Assembly (NCBI GenBank): GCA_025055385.1
Contig: JANWXE010000149.1
Span: forward strand, 1 to 42,076
DNA: 42,076 nt
Direction of reading: 5' to 3'
Source of the DNA: Burkholderiaceae bacterium
GTDB taxonomy: Bacteria; Pseudomonadota; Gammaproteobacteria; Burkholderiales; Burkholderiaceae_F
Position numbers and translations under genes: made by a program. The notes under the pieces are model-generated. The model was not told the origin of the DNA. It saw nothing but the letters and a program-made list of their open reading frames with translations, and did not search any database. Each line of letters starts with the position of its first letter. Position 1 is the stretch's first letter. This document shows, one piece after another, positions 8,336 through 16,616 of the stretch.

Positions 8336-8902
8336 TCAGCCACCGAGCAAAGCTCGTTTGAGCGCCTCATCCACGGGCCGGTCGCCTAACCAGATGCGCA
8401 GCAGTGCGGTAAAAAACGCGGCCCCGCCAATCGCATCACCACGCACCTGCCCATTGACGGCGATGCGTGTACCCACCTGCGGCGTGTAATCCAGCACGAT
8501 TGTATCCCCGCGCTTTGCGACACCCGCGGCGCGAAAAGCGTTTATCAACTGCTCGATCTGCGGCTGCAGGGCCGTCAATTGCGCCTCGCTCACGTTGGCC
8601 TTCAGGGTGTCGAGCAACGAGCCGGCAAACGTGTCGGCGTGGACGTCGCGCAGCAACGTGATCACCACGCGACGCGCCCCGCTTTGCGCCAACAGAGTCA
8701 TCGCAGCGGAGCTCCGTTCCGGCACATACAGTGCAGCGGCGTAGACCTTGAAAAACCCCCGCGTGCGCAGCCCAGCGCCGTTTAAGTGCAAGGTCTGCTC
8801 CGCCACACGCACCGTTGGCTCGAAGCGTACGCCCTCTACGATGACAGGCTGGGCGACCGCAGTCGCCCCCCACAAGGCGCCTGCAGCGAGCAGACGTGTC
8901 AT
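8336..8902 (-). CDS. Chalcone-isomerase-like exported protein
   Basis: A 188-aa protein with a short Sec-type signal ([18 protein letters not shown]) followed by a chalcone isomerase-like domain: the [12 protein letters not shown] strand, [23 protein letters not shown] and the [25 protein letters not shown] end are typical of the bacterial family. These proteins have the fold of plant chalcone isomerase and related fatty-acid-binding proteins; their bacterial role is not established, and flavonoid metabolism is not implied. The ATG overlaps the ispH stop (ATGA) and the stop lies 3 nt before xerD, so it is translationally coupled within the operon. A periplasmic lipid- or ligand-binding role is inference. 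Confidence 0.85.
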   Translation of the reverse strand: MTRLLAAGALWGATAVAQPVIVEGVRFEPTVRVAEQTLHLNGAGLRTRGFFKVYAAALYVPERSSAAMTLLAQSGARRVVITLLRDVHADTFAGSLLDTLKANVSEAQLTALQPQIEQLINAFRAAGVAKRGDTIVLDYTPQVGTRIAVNGQVRGDAIGGAAFFTALLRIWLGDRPVDEALKRALLGG

Positions 8903-9849
8903 GTTTGCGCCGCGCGCGTCGCTGTGAAACGGTGCAAACCCTTTGGCAACGGGAAGGTCACGTGCTCTTGTGCGCCCTCAAGCGTGCGCACACTGACCGC
9001 GCCAAGCGCGCGCAACCGCTCGATCAGTTGCTGCACCAGGATCTCCGGCGCAGAAGCTCCCGCCGTCACGCCAATGCGCTGCTTGCCTTTTAGCCACTGC
9101 GGATTTAGATCGTCCGCGCTGTCGACAAGGTAAGCTGGCACGCCGAACCGCTCTGCGACCTCGCGCAAGCGATTCGAATTGGAGCTCGTCTGGCTACCGA
9201 TCACGATCACGAGGTCGACCTGGGACGCCATCAACTTTACGGCGTCCTGCCGATTCTGCGTCGCATAACAGATGTCGGCCTTCTTCGGCTCGGCGATGGC
9301 AGGAAAACGGCGCTTGAGGGCTGCCACGATCGCAGCCGCATCGTCGATTGACAGCGTGGTCTGCGTCACGTAAGCAACGCGCGCCGGATCACGCACCTGC
9401 AGCCGCGCGACGTCTTCCACTGACTCAACAAGATAGATGCCGTCCTGCACCTGTCCCATCGTGCCTTCCACCTCCGGGTGACCCGCATGCCCGATCATCA
9501 CGATCTCGCGGCCCTGCGCGCGCATCTTTGCCACTTCCACATGCACTTTGGTCACCAGCGGACAGGTAGCGTCGAATACGCGCAGGCCACGCGCTTTCGC
9601 CTCGTGCTGCACGCGTTTTGGCACCCCGTGCGCTGAGAAGACGACGGTTGCCCCCGCTGGCACCTCGTCTAGCTCATTGACGAACACCGCCCCTTTGGCG
9701 CGCAAGTTGGCTACCACGTATGAGTTGTGCACAATCTCATGGCGCACGTAAATAGGCGCGCCAAACTGGGCTAGCGCCTGCTCCACGATCGCAATCGCAC
9801 GATCGACACCGGCGCAGAAGCCGCGCGGTTGCGCAAGAAGCACGTCCAT
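8899..9849 (-). CDS. ispH: 4-hydroxy-3-methylbut-2-enyl diphosphate reductase IspH
   Basis: Last enzyme of the MEP isoprenoid pathway; a [4Fe-4S] protein that converts HMBPP to IPP and DMAPP. In the 316-aa product the cluster ligands are C12, C96 and C194, and active-site residues H41, H74, H124 and E126 are all present. The frame is open upstream to 10095, but that part is compositionally random and does not match the family; the ATG at 9849 gives the canonical [15 protein letters not shown] start with GGAG 8 nt upstream. First gene of the ispH, chalcone-isomerase-like, xerD, ybaK-like, plsY operon. Confidence 0.97.
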   Translation of the reverse strand: MDVLLAQPRGFCAGVDRAIAIVEQALAQFGAPIYVRHEIVHNSYVVANLRAKGAVFVNELDEVPAGATVVFSAHGVPKRVQHEAKARGLRVFDATCPLVTKVHVEVAKMRAQGREIVMIGHAGHPEVEGTMGQVQDGIYLVESVEDVARLQVRDPARVAYVTQTTLSIDDAAAIVAALKRRFPAIAEPKKADICYATQNRQDAVKLMASQVDLVIVIGSQTSSNSNRLREVAERFGVPAYLVDSADDLNPQWLKGKQRIGVTAGASAPEILVQQLIERLRALGAVSVRTLEGAQEHVTFPLPKGLHRFTATRAAQT

Positions 9850-10133
9850 GGAGAGAGCTCCGCTTTCGAGCCGATAATTTTGCCGCCGACTGCGCCAGCC
9901 GCCTGCCCCATGCGCCTGCCGCGCACATCGCCAACGCGGCTCAACGCCCGCCGTCACACTGCTACGCCAACCTTGCGCAAGGCTCCCCGCGTTGCCGCAT
10001 GACGAGCTGACACGGCCCCGCGTTACCGGCGCCGGCTGATGGCCCGCCGCCTCATCCGATAATTGCGGTAGTGCGTCACTGTGGTGGGCGGACACGCGCG
10101 ATTGTAACGACGGGGTTTTGGACGGGGTCTGAC
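9850..10133. promoter_or_regulatory. Divergent ispH/radC promoter region
   Basis: These 284 nt separate divergent ispH and radC. The plus strand carries GATAAT at 10058-10063, a reasonable -10 for radC, inside CCGATAATT. The same CCGATAATT occurs again about 180 nt earlier, just upstream of ispH. I found no good -35 for either, so exact promoters are unassigned. Confidence 0.3.
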
Positions 10134-10811
10134 GTGGCGATCAAGGATTGGCCGGAATCCGAGCGCCCGCGTGAGCGTCTGCTAACGCACGGGCCAGGCG
10201 CGCTCAGCGAGGCGGAGCTCCTGGCCATTTGCCTGCGCGTCGGCACCGCTGGGCAGGACGCGCTGCAGCTGGCCCGCGAGGCGCTGCAGCGCTTCGATGG
10301 CCTCAACGGCCTGCTTGCTGCGCCGCGGCATGAGGTCGAATCGCTACGCGGCTTCGGACCGGCGAAATATGCGCTGTTGGCAGCGGTGGTCGAGCTCGTC
10401 CGGCGCGCGCTGCGCGAGCAACTGCGCGCGCGACGAGTGTTGGACTCGCCGGCGGCCGTACGCGACTACCTGCGTCTGGCACTCAGCCACACACCACACG
10501 AGGTGTTCTTTGCGCTGTTTCTTGACGCGCAGAACCGGCTTATCGCAGACCGCGAGCTCTTCCGCGGCACTCTGACGCAAACCAGCGTCTATCCGCGGGA
10601 GATCGTCAAAGAGGCCTTAGCGCACAATGCCGCAGCCGTGATCTTCGCCCACAACCACCCATCAGGGCTCGCACAGCCGAGCCGAGCCGACGAATTGCTC
10701 ACCCGTGCGCTGCGCGAGGCGCTAGCGCTGGTGGATGTGCGCGTGCTGGACCATATCATCGTCGCTGGAGCAGACGCGACATTTTCGTTTGCCGAGCGCG
10801 GACTGCTCTAA
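10134..10811 (+). CDS. radC: RadC family JAB/MPN domain protein (UPF0758)
   Basis: A 225-aa protein of the RadC family. It has an N-terminal helix-hairpin-helix-like domain ([20 protein letters not shown] onward) and a JAB1/MPN metalloprotease-like domain with HNHPSG followed by an Asp, the expected zinc-site motif. The name reflects an old DNA-repair assignment that did not hold up; its molecular role is unclear. The open frame starts earlier (10071), but GTG at 10134 gives the usual [14 protein letters not shown]-terminus and follows a GGGGT sequence. Encoded divergently from ispH and 111 nt upstream of rpmB. Confidence 0.92.
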   Translation: MAIKDWPESERPRERLLTHGPGALSEAELLAICLRVGTAGQDALQLAREALQRFDGLNGLLAAPRHEVESLRGFGPAKYALLAAVVELVRRALREQLRARRVLDSPAAVRDYLRLALSHTPHEVFFALFLDAQNRLIADRELFRGTLTQTSVYPREIVKEALAHNAAAVIFAHNHPSGLAQPSRADELLTRALREALALVDVRVLDHIIVAGADATFSFAERGLL

Positions 10812-10825
10812 AGAAGAGTGCGCGC

Positions 10826-10854
10826 TGGCCGCAGCGCGGCGTTTCGCTTACAAT
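10826..10854 (+). promoter_or_regulatory. Putative rpmB-rpmG promoter
   Basis: TACAAT at 10849-10854 is a good -10; with a 17-bp spacer the -35 position (10826-10831) reads TGGCCG, a three-of-six match. It lies in the radC-rpmB gap and would start transcription near 10861, giving a leader of about 60 nt for rpmB. The -10 and context are suggestive; the -35 is weak. Confidence 0.5.
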
Positions 10855-10857
10855 CAT

Positions 10858-10893
10858 GGCTTTTCACGCGCCGATTGCGTTGGCGCCAAAGCC
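10858..10893 (+). promoter_or_regulatory. Leader hairpin upstream of rpmB
   Basis: A nested inverted repeat lies at the start of the rpmB leader: outer arms GGCTTT (10858-10863) and AAAGCC (10888-10893), inner arms GCGCC (10868-10872) and GGCGC (10882-10886). If transcription starts near 10861 the outer arm would be partly lost but the inner stem kept. It could serve ribosomal-protein autoregulation or mRNA stability; this is inferred from position only. Confidence 0.3.
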
Positions 10894-10922
10894 TTCATAG
10901 GCATGCATCGCAGGAGTTCCAC

Positions 10923-11156
10923 ATGGCACGCGTGTGTCAAGTGACCGGCAAAACGCCGATGGTTGGGCATCACGTCTCGCATGCCAACAATAAGACAAAA
11001 CGGCGTTTTATGCCGAATCTGCAATATCGCCGCTTCTGGGTTGAGACAGAGCGGCGCTGGGTGCGGCTGCGCGTCAGTAATGCCGGCCTGCGGCTGATCG
11101 ACAAACTCGGCATTGACGCCGTGCTCGCGCAATTGCGTGCTCGCGGCGAGCTCTGA
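10923..11156 (+). CDS. rpmB: 50S ribosomal protein bL28
   Basis: A 77-aa basic large-subunit protein with the typical start [20 protein letters not shown], followed by [13 protein letters not shown] and a C-terminal [18 protein letters not shown]. The frame is open further upstream, but the ATG at 10923 follows GCAGGAGTTCC and matches the family start. It is co-transcribed with rpmG 11 nt downstream, the standard rpmBG pair. Confidence 0.97.
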   Translation: MARVCQVTGKTPMVGHHVSHANNKTKRRFMPNLQYRRFWVETERRWVRLRVSNAGLRLIDKLGIDAVLAQLRARGEL

Positions 11157-11167
11157 GGAGAACGGCA

Positions 11168-11335
11168 ATGGCTAAGGCTGTGCGCGAGAAAATTAAGCTC
11201 GAATCGACGGCCGGTACTGGGCACTTCTACACCACCACAAAGAACAAGCGCACCACACCGGATAAGCTGGTGCTAAAAAAATTCGACCCGGTGGCGCGCA
11301 AGCATGTCGAGTACAAAGAAACCAAACTAAAGTAA
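11168..11335 (+). CDS. rpmG: 50S ribosomal protein bL33
   Basis: A 55-aa protein starting [20 protein letters not shown] and ending [11 protein letters not shown]. It is the cysteine-free (non zinc-binding) form of bL33 usual in Proteobacteria, of normal length. ATG at 11168 follows GAGGAG. It lies 11 nt after rpmB. No clear intrinsic terminator follows it. Confidence 0.97.
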   Translation: MAKAVREKIKLESTAGTGHFYTTTKNKRTTPDKLVLKKFDPVARKHVEYKETKLK

Positions 11336-12297
11336 CGGCTCAGGCGGCGCGAGCGGCGCTTAAGGCACCGCGTGTGGGGTACTTCTTGTTGCTGGCCTAG
11401 CGAGCCGCTATGCCGGCGAAGCATCGGTGCAACGACGAGGTTCGTTGTCGGCCGTCTCGATGTCAACGTCGATTGCGGCTCAGCCCATACTTGTTGGCGC
11501 GAATCTAGCTCGAAGGGACGATTTCCGTTTCCGTCGTGCTGTTAAGGAATCACCGACACGCATCGCGCAACCGCATGGCTTCTAGGTCTGGCTCGCCCCG
11601 CGCGTCGGACCACCGCCGTTGTAACTCGTGCTATGCGCGCCGGCACGTCGCAGCACCGCCAGTTCTTGCGGCGCACCTGCTTATCGCCAGCGCCAGCCAA
11701 GATCGAGCCGCTATCCGTGGTAGGCGTTGAAGCGATGGGCAGCCCCTGCATCCCGCACATGCGATCTACGAGGTGCCGCTTCCCGCTGCCGTCCCGACGC
11801 TGCCGGTGCCGTGCACAGACCGCTTCGTGCGCATTCACAGCGAACGGACAATGATTCCCCCACCGCAACGCGGCGGGGGCCGCTGGCGCCCCTTGCGCAC
11901 TGTCAGCACATCCGCTTGGGCCTCCCAAGGCGTTGGGCTTTTTCTCGCACCTGCCGCACATCGCGACCAATGAGCGAGCGGCGATCCGCTGTTGCGGGTT
12001 ACGTCATCTTCCGCTGTTGCAGGCAATTGGCCGCTGCTAGCCAACCCCTTCGCACCAGTAAAACCGGCGCAACGCGGATAAAGTGAAGTCGCCCCTAAGT
12101 CAGCAGGAAACTGGGTTAGCCTGCCGCCAACCGAGCGTCACGCCGCCGGCGGCCAGCCCGTCGCCTCATTGGGCTGGCTTACCGCAGTGGGACCTTGGCC
12201 CGCCCACATGGCTGATTAACGCGCCTTCAACGCATCGCGGTACCTTATCACCCAAGCCAGTGGCAGGCACCGATGGATCGACGCCAATCTGACCGCG
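11336..12297. other. Long stretch without a defensible gene after rpmG
   Basis: About 960 nt between rpmG and the convergent desaturase gene. All frames hold only short open stretches (the longest is 142 codons, minus strand 11542-11970) with Arg/Cys/Pro/Ser-rich composition typical of antisense or random GC-rich frames, and none matches a family I recognise. A plus-strand frame at 11731-11973 has a somewhat protein-like stretch (YEVPLPAAVPTLPVP at 11767) after an in-frame stop, which could be a remnant. A 12-bp palindrome GCCGCCGGCGGC lies at 12142-12153. No tRNA, RNase P RNA or tmRNA signature is seen. A decayed gene is the best guess. Confidence 0.5.
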
Positions 12298-13497
12298 TTA
12301 TGCGCGCGCCGGCACATAGCTGCGGATGCGCAGCGCCAGATCCTGCAGCGCACGGATCCCGCTTGCCTCGGCGCGCGCGATCCAATCCTGCAAGTGCGCC
12401 AGCATTTGCTCACGCGAATGTGCTGAACGACTCCAAACAGCTGCCAGTTCGACGCGCATTTCGATGAGCGTTCGCAGGACCCAACTGTGCGCCAGCAGTT
12501 CACGCAGCGTCTGCTGCTGCGCCGGCGGCATCGACTGCAGATCGCCCTTCCGCAGCCAAGACTTCAGCGCCCTGAAGCGGCGCGCATCAGCGCCCGCCGC
12601 CCGCAGACGCTGCAGCTCCATGCGGTAGGCATCGCGTAGCCCACGCGCATACCGAGCCAGTAGGTCGTAGCGGTACGAGACCACGGCCTGCAGCGTGTCT
12701 AGATCGATACGCGCCTTCGGGCGGGTTACCTTCGGCACCGGCGCCAATCGCAGGACACGTGCCAAGCCCAACATCTGCAGCAGGCGAATGTACAACCAAC
12801 CGAGATCGAACTCGTACCACTTAGAGGACAGCTTGGCGGAGGTCGGATAGGTGTGGTGGTTGTTATGCAGCTCTTCGCCGCCGATCAAGATGCCCCACGG
12901 CATGATGTTGGTCGCTGCATCCGGCGAATCGTAGTTGCGATAGCCCCAGTAGTGACCGATGCCGTTAATGACCCCCGCGGCGAAAAACGGAATCCACAGC
13001 ATCTGCACACCCCAGACTGCAAGCCCTGCCCAACCGAATAGCAGAAGGTCGATCCCTAACATGAGCGCCACCCCCTGCCAGGTAAAGCGTGAATAGATGT
13101 TGCGCTCCAACCAATCATCCGGCGTGCCGTGGCCGTAGCGGGCCAGCGTCTCGGCGTTGGCGGCCTCGGCCATGTACAGCTCAGCACCCTCCCACAGAAC
13201 CTTTCGGATGCCCTTAATCTGCGGGCTGTGCGGATCCTCAGGAGTCTCGCACTTGGCGTGATGTTTCCGATGCACCGCCACCCATTCGCGCGTCACCATG
13301 CCGGTAGTCAGCCACAGCCAAAAGCGGAAAAAGTGGCTGGCGATTGGATGCAGGTCAAGGGCCCGGTGCGCCTGCGAACGATGCAAGAAGATCGTGACAG
13401 AGGCAATCGTCACGTGCGTTAAGGCCAGCGTCACGAGAACCAACTGCCACCACGCCAGGCCAAGCAGGCCACCGTCCATGAATTCAAGGAAAAACAT
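12298..13497 (-). CDS. Membrane fatty acid desaturase (delta-9 type) with C-terminal extension
   Basis: Di-iron membrane desaturase that introduces a double bond into acyl chains, presumably for membrane fluidity. The 399-aa product has three histidine boxes, HRSQAH (39-44), HRKHH (76-80) and HNNHH (211-215), set among hydrophobic segments as in the acyl-CoA/acyl-lipid delta-9 family. Beyond about residue 265 comes a ~135-aa soluble, helical, Arg/Leu/Ala-rich region not needed for the desaturase core. A GTG two codons upstream is also in frame; the ATG at 13497 is preferred because GGAG sits 5 nt before it. Monocistronic by context. Confidence 0.88.
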   Translation of the reverse strand: MFFLEFMDGGLLGLAWWQLVLVTLALTHVTIASVTIFLHRSQAHRALDLHPIASHFFRFWLWLTTGMVTREWVAVHRKHHAKCETPEDPHSPQIKGIRKVLWEGAELYMAEAANAETLARYGHGTPDDWLERNIYSRFTWQGVALMLGIDLLLFGWAGLAVWGVQMLWIPFFAAGVINGIGHYWGYRNYDSPDAATNIMPWGILIGGEELHNNHHTYPTSAKLSSKWYEFDLGWLYIRLLQMLGLARVLRLAPVPKVTRPKARIDLDTLQAVVSYRYDLLARYARGLRDAYRMELQRLRAAGADARRFRALKSWLRKGDLQSMPPAQQQTLRELLAHSWVLRTLIEMRVELAAVWSRSAHSREQMLAHLQDWIARAEASGIRALQDLALRIRSYVPARA

Positions 13498-13604
13498 CCT
13501 CACTCCAACACAGTTGCCCGTCTAAGCAGGCATCACACATCGGCGGCCTATGGCTAGCCCGCACAGGAATTGTAACCGCGCGCCAGACGTTGCAGGCGGT
13601 CATT

Positions 13605-13638
13605 CAAAAAAAAATAAACCGGCACGAGCGTCTGCCGG
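13605..13638 (-). terminator. Rho-independent terminator of purN-rsmB
   Basis: On the minus strand, 3 nt past the rsmB stop, CCGGCA and TGCCGG form a 6-bp stem around an 8-nt loop, followed by TTTA and nine Ts (the A-run at 13606-13614 on the plus strand). This is a textbook intrinsic terminator. Confidence 0.85.
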
Positions 13639-13641
13639 CAG

Positions 13642-14913
13642 TCAGCCGCGCTGAAGGACTGCCCCAAAAAAACCATCCGTTCCATGCAGATGCGGCAACA
13701 TGACGAACCACGGCGCGAATCGTTCAGCGTGGTCGATGACGATACCCTGGCTACTCAGAACGCGGGCCGCATCCACCACGCTGAAATCGCGATGTTCTGC
13801 CAAAAATGCCTCAACGACTTGCTGGTTCTCCACCGCTAACAGTGAGCAGGTAGCATATACCAAGCGGCCGCCGGGCTTAACCAGGCGGCTTGCCGCCCGC
13901 AGCAGGGTACTCTGAAGCGCATTGACTCGCGTTAATTCCGCTTCGTCGAAGCGCCATTTCAAATCGGGGTTGCGGCGCAGCGTGCCGCTGCCGGAACAGG
14001 GGGCGTCAATTAACACGCGGTCAATCTTGTTTCCCAGACGCTTGACCCGCACGTCATTCTCGCTGGCGATTGCCACTGGAAAAACATTTGACAGCCCGCT
14101 GCGCTTCAGCCGCGGGCCGAGACCGGCCAAACGGCGCGCGTGCACGTCAAACGCGTAGAGCCGTCCTCGGTTGCGCATCAGCGCACCCAATGCGAGCGTC
14201 TTACCACCCGCCCCCGCACAGAAATCGACCACCATGTCACCCCTTTTGGGTGCCACCAAATGTGCGACCAGTTGGCTGCCTTCGTCTTGGACCTCAACGC
14301 GGCCATCCCGGTACACCGGCCAGCGTGTCAGCGCCGGCTTTTCGCGCAAGCGAATGCCGTCAGGTGCATATTGCGTCGGCTCGGCGGCGACGCGCTGCCG
14401 CAGCTCAGCGAGCACCGCGTCGCGCTGCGCCTTCAGCCGGTTGACGCGCAGGTCAAGCGGTGCCGCCTCGGCCAAAGCCGCAAACAGCGCCTCCGCATCG
14501 TGGTATTGAGCGGTGATGCGCTGAAACAACCACAAGGGCGCCTCTGCGCGGACCACGCTGGGCGCCTGCGCGAGATCGATCGCCAGCGCGCCTCGTACCG
14601 CCCGCTCGTCACCGCGCAGCAGCTGTGGTGACAAGGCAGCCAGTCCATGCTGGCGCGCCAGTGTGACCAGCGCCGCCAGCCTCGGCGCTCGCTCAGGCGT
14701 CGCCGGCTGCAGAATCCAACGCAGAGATGCCAGGTGACGCAGCGCGTGAAAGACCGCTTCCGCAATCAGCCCACGGTCGCGCTGGCCAAGCTTGGGTTGG
14801 TTCTTAAAATAGCGTGACAGCAAGAGGTCCGCTGGTGCGTCCAGCCGCAGCACGCGTGCCAGCAAAACCGCCAGGTGGTCGACTGTGAATGCGCTGATTT
14901 TCGGGGCGGTCAT
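13642..14913 (-). CDS. rsmB: 16S rRNA m5C967 methyltransferase RsmB
   Basis: SAM-dependent enzyme of the RsmB/NOP family that methylates C967 of 16S rRNA. The 423-aa product has an N-terminal NusB-like helical domain (about 1-145) and a C-terminal Rossmann methyltransferase with the SAM loop VVDFCAGAGGKT, catalytic cysteines in APCSGSGT and YATCSLL, and a family-typical FFGAVLQR end. The ATG overlaps the purN stop by 4 nt (ATGA). The purN-rsmB operon ends at a strong intrinsic terminator. Confidence 0.96.
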   Translation of the reverse strand: MTAPKISAFTVDHLAVLLARVLRLDAPADLLLSRYFKNQPKLGQRDRGLIAEAVFHALRHLASLRWILQPATPERAPRLAALVTLARQHGLAALSPQLLRGDERAVRGALAIDLAQAPSVVRAEAPLWLFQRITAQYHDAEALFAALAEAAPLDLRVNRLKAQRDAVLAELRQRVAAEPTQYAPDGIRLREKPALTRWPVYRDGRVEVQDEGSQLVAHLVAPKRGDMVVDFCAGAGGKTLALGALMRNRGRLYAFDVHARRLAGLGPRLKRSGLSNVFPVAIASENDVRVKRLGNKIDRVLIDAPCSGSGTLRRNPDLKWRFDEAELTRVNALQSTLLRAASRLVKPGGRLVYATCSLLAVENQQVVEAFLAEHRDFSVVDAARVLSSQGIVIDHAERFAPWFVMLPHLHGTDGFFGAVLQRG

Positions 14914-15560
14914 AGCGCGGCCAGCGCGAGTTGCTGCGCGACGTCAACATCGGCGGCCACCCGATCAGCCTGCAACCGCACGCGGCCCTCAAGCAGTAAT
15001 CGCACGCAAGTGGGCAGCAGCCGGTGCTCAGCCTGTAGTACACGCGCAGCGAGCGACTCTTCGGTATCGTCGAGACGCACCGGAACCACCGCTTGACCGA
15101 TGATCGGCCCCCCATCGAGCTCAACGCTGACGAAATGCACGGTAGCACCATGGAAGCGCACGCCGGCGGCCAACGCTTGGCGATGCGTAGCCAAACCCGG
15201 AAAGGCCGGCAGCAATGACGGATGGATGTTGATTAAGCGCCCGTTGAAGCGCTGCACGAAGTCGCGCGTAAGCACCCGCATAAAGCCGGCGAGGACGACC
15301 AGGAATGGAGCATGTGCCTCAATGGCTGTCGCCAACGCAGCATCAAAGGCCGCGCGCGACGGGAACGCGCGATGATCGACCACCTCGGTGGACACGCCCG
15401 CCTCACGCGCAACCGCCAATCCGGGTGCCTGCGGTCGATTGCTAATTACATGCACAATGTCAGCATTGAGCGTTTCGCGCCAACGCTCAATGCGGGCGGC
15501 ACGAAGCAGCGCCTGCAAATTACTGCCGCGGCCAGAGATTAGCACCACCACGCGCTTCAT
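14910..15560 (-). CDS. purN: Phosphoribosylglycinamide formyltransferase PurN
   Basis: Folate-dependent GAR transformylase, third step of purine synthesis. The 216-aa product has the N-terminal VVLISGRGSNLQAL loop and the catalytic triad regions: NIHPSLLPAF with Asn and His, then HGATVHFV with ELDGGPI providing the Asp. Length and motif spacing are normal. It is divergent from ribF (71 nt between starts) and overlaps rsmB downstream. Confidence 0.97.
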   Translation of the reverse strand: MKRVVVLISGRGSNLQALLRAARIERWRETLNADIVHVISNRPQAPGLAVAREAGVSTEVVDHRAFPSRAAFDAALATAIEAHAPFLVVLAGFMRVLTRDFVQRFNGRLINIHPSLLPAFPGLATHRQALAAGVRFHGATVHFVSVELDGGPIIGQAVVPVRLDDTEESLAARVLQAEHRLLPTCVRLLLEGRVRLQADRVAADVDVAQQLALAAL

Positions 15561-15600
15561 GCGGCCATTGTAGAAGCACGAACGTACGGGACCTGCTTCG

Positions 15601-15606
15601 TATAAT
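15601..15606 (+). promoter_or_regulatory. Consensus -10 (TATAAT) of the ribF operon
   Basis: A perfect TATAAT lies 26 nt upstream of the ribF ATG. No recognisable -35 lies 16-18 bp upstream. It overlaps an apparent in-frame ATG at 15605, which therefore cannot be the translation start if this -10 is used, since transcription would begin near 15613. Confidence 0.65.
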
Positions 15607-15631
15607 GGAGATTTGTTTCGCGCTCGGGCTC

Positions 15632-16570
15632 ATGAAGATCATCCGCGGCCTTCCAGCCGAACGCGATCGCGCGCCGTGCGCGTTAACGATCGGCAACTTT
15701 GACGGCGTACATCGCGGCCATCAGGCCCTGCTGGCGCAGGTGGTGGCAGCGGCACGCACGCGCGGATTGCTGCCAGCGGTGCTAACGTTTGAGCCGCATC
15801 CACGCGAATTCTTCACGCCTGAGCAGGCGCCGCCGCGCATTTATAACCTGCGCGATAAGCTGCAGGCCCTCGCCAGCCAAGGTATTGAGCGCGTCTACGT
15901 CCAACATTTCACCCGCAGCTTCGCCGCGCTTGACGCCGATGAGTTCATCGAACGTTATCTGGTGCGCGGTCTGCAGGTCCGCTGGTTGGCCGTCGGTGAT
16001 GACTTCCGCTTTGGCCGTTGTCGCGCTGGCGACATTGCCTTACTGCGTGCCCGTGCAGCCGCCGGTGGCTATGAGGTCGCGCAGCTCGACACCGTGAGCG
16101 ACGGTACCGAGCGTGTCTCCAGCTCTGCGGTGCGAGCCGCCCTGCAAGCGGGGGATTTGACGCGTGCGCAGCAGCTGTTGGGGCGCCCGTATGCAATCTC
16201 TGGACGCGTGTTGCACGGCGCCAAGCTTGGCCGTCAGATCGGATTTCCGACGCTGAATTTGCGGATCGCGCACCGGCGGCCCGCCGTGCACGGCGTGTTT
16301 GCGGCACGCGTGCACGGTATCAGCGAACGCCCGTGGCCGGGTGTTGCGAGCGTCGGTGTGCGCCCCACGGTAGTCGACGGCGGCCAGTGGCTGCTGGAGG
16401 TGCACCTGTTCGATTTTGCCGCCTCGATTTATGGCCGCTTGGTGCGCGTGGAGCTGGTGCGCAGGCTGCGTGACGAAGAACGCTACAAGACGCTCGCAGA
16501 ACTGACGGAAGCGATCCGCCGCGACGCCGCGGAAGCGCGCGCTCTGTTCGAGGGGGCGCTCGCGCCATAA
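15632..16570 (+). CDS. ribF: Bifunctional riboflavin kinase/FAD synthetase RibF
   Basis: Makes FMN and then FAD from riboflavin. The 312-aa product has an N-terminal nucleotidyltransferase domain with [15 protein letters not shown] and the [10 protein letters not shown] motif, then a C-terminal riboflavin kinase domain with [11 protein letters not shown]. The frame is open from 15605, but that ATG overlaps the -10; the ATG at 15632 gives the usual MKIIRGL start. First gene of ribF-ileS-lspA-coaBC-dut, the standard proteobacterial order. Confidence 0.96.
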   Translation: MKIIRGLPAERDRAPCALTIGNFDGVHRGHQALLAQVVAAARTRGLLPAVLTFEPHPREFFTPEQAPPRIYNLRDKLQALASQGIERVYVQHFTRSFAALDADEFIERYLVRGLQVRWLAVGDDFRFGRCRAGDIALLRARAAAGGYEVAQLDTVSDGTERVSSSAVRAALQAGDLTRAQQLLGRPYAISGRVLHGAKLGRQIGFPTLNLRIAHRRPAVHGVFAARVHGISERPWPGVASVGVRPTVVDGGQWLLEVHLFDFAASIYGRLVRVELVRRLRDEERYKTLAELTEAIRRDAAEARALFEGALAP

Positions 16571-16616
16571 GGAAGTTTCCAGCAACCCGACTCGAAGCGT
16601 CCGAGGGGACCGAGGC

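Noticed and set aside
9850-10095. N-terminal extension of ispH
   Set aside because: Random Arg/Gly/Ser-rich residues; the canonical IspH N-terminus and a ribosome binding site are at 9849.
11542-11970. 142-codon minus-strand frame in the gap after rpmG
   Set aside because: Cys/Arg-rich, no ribosome binding site, no recognisable family; could be chance in GC-rich DNA.
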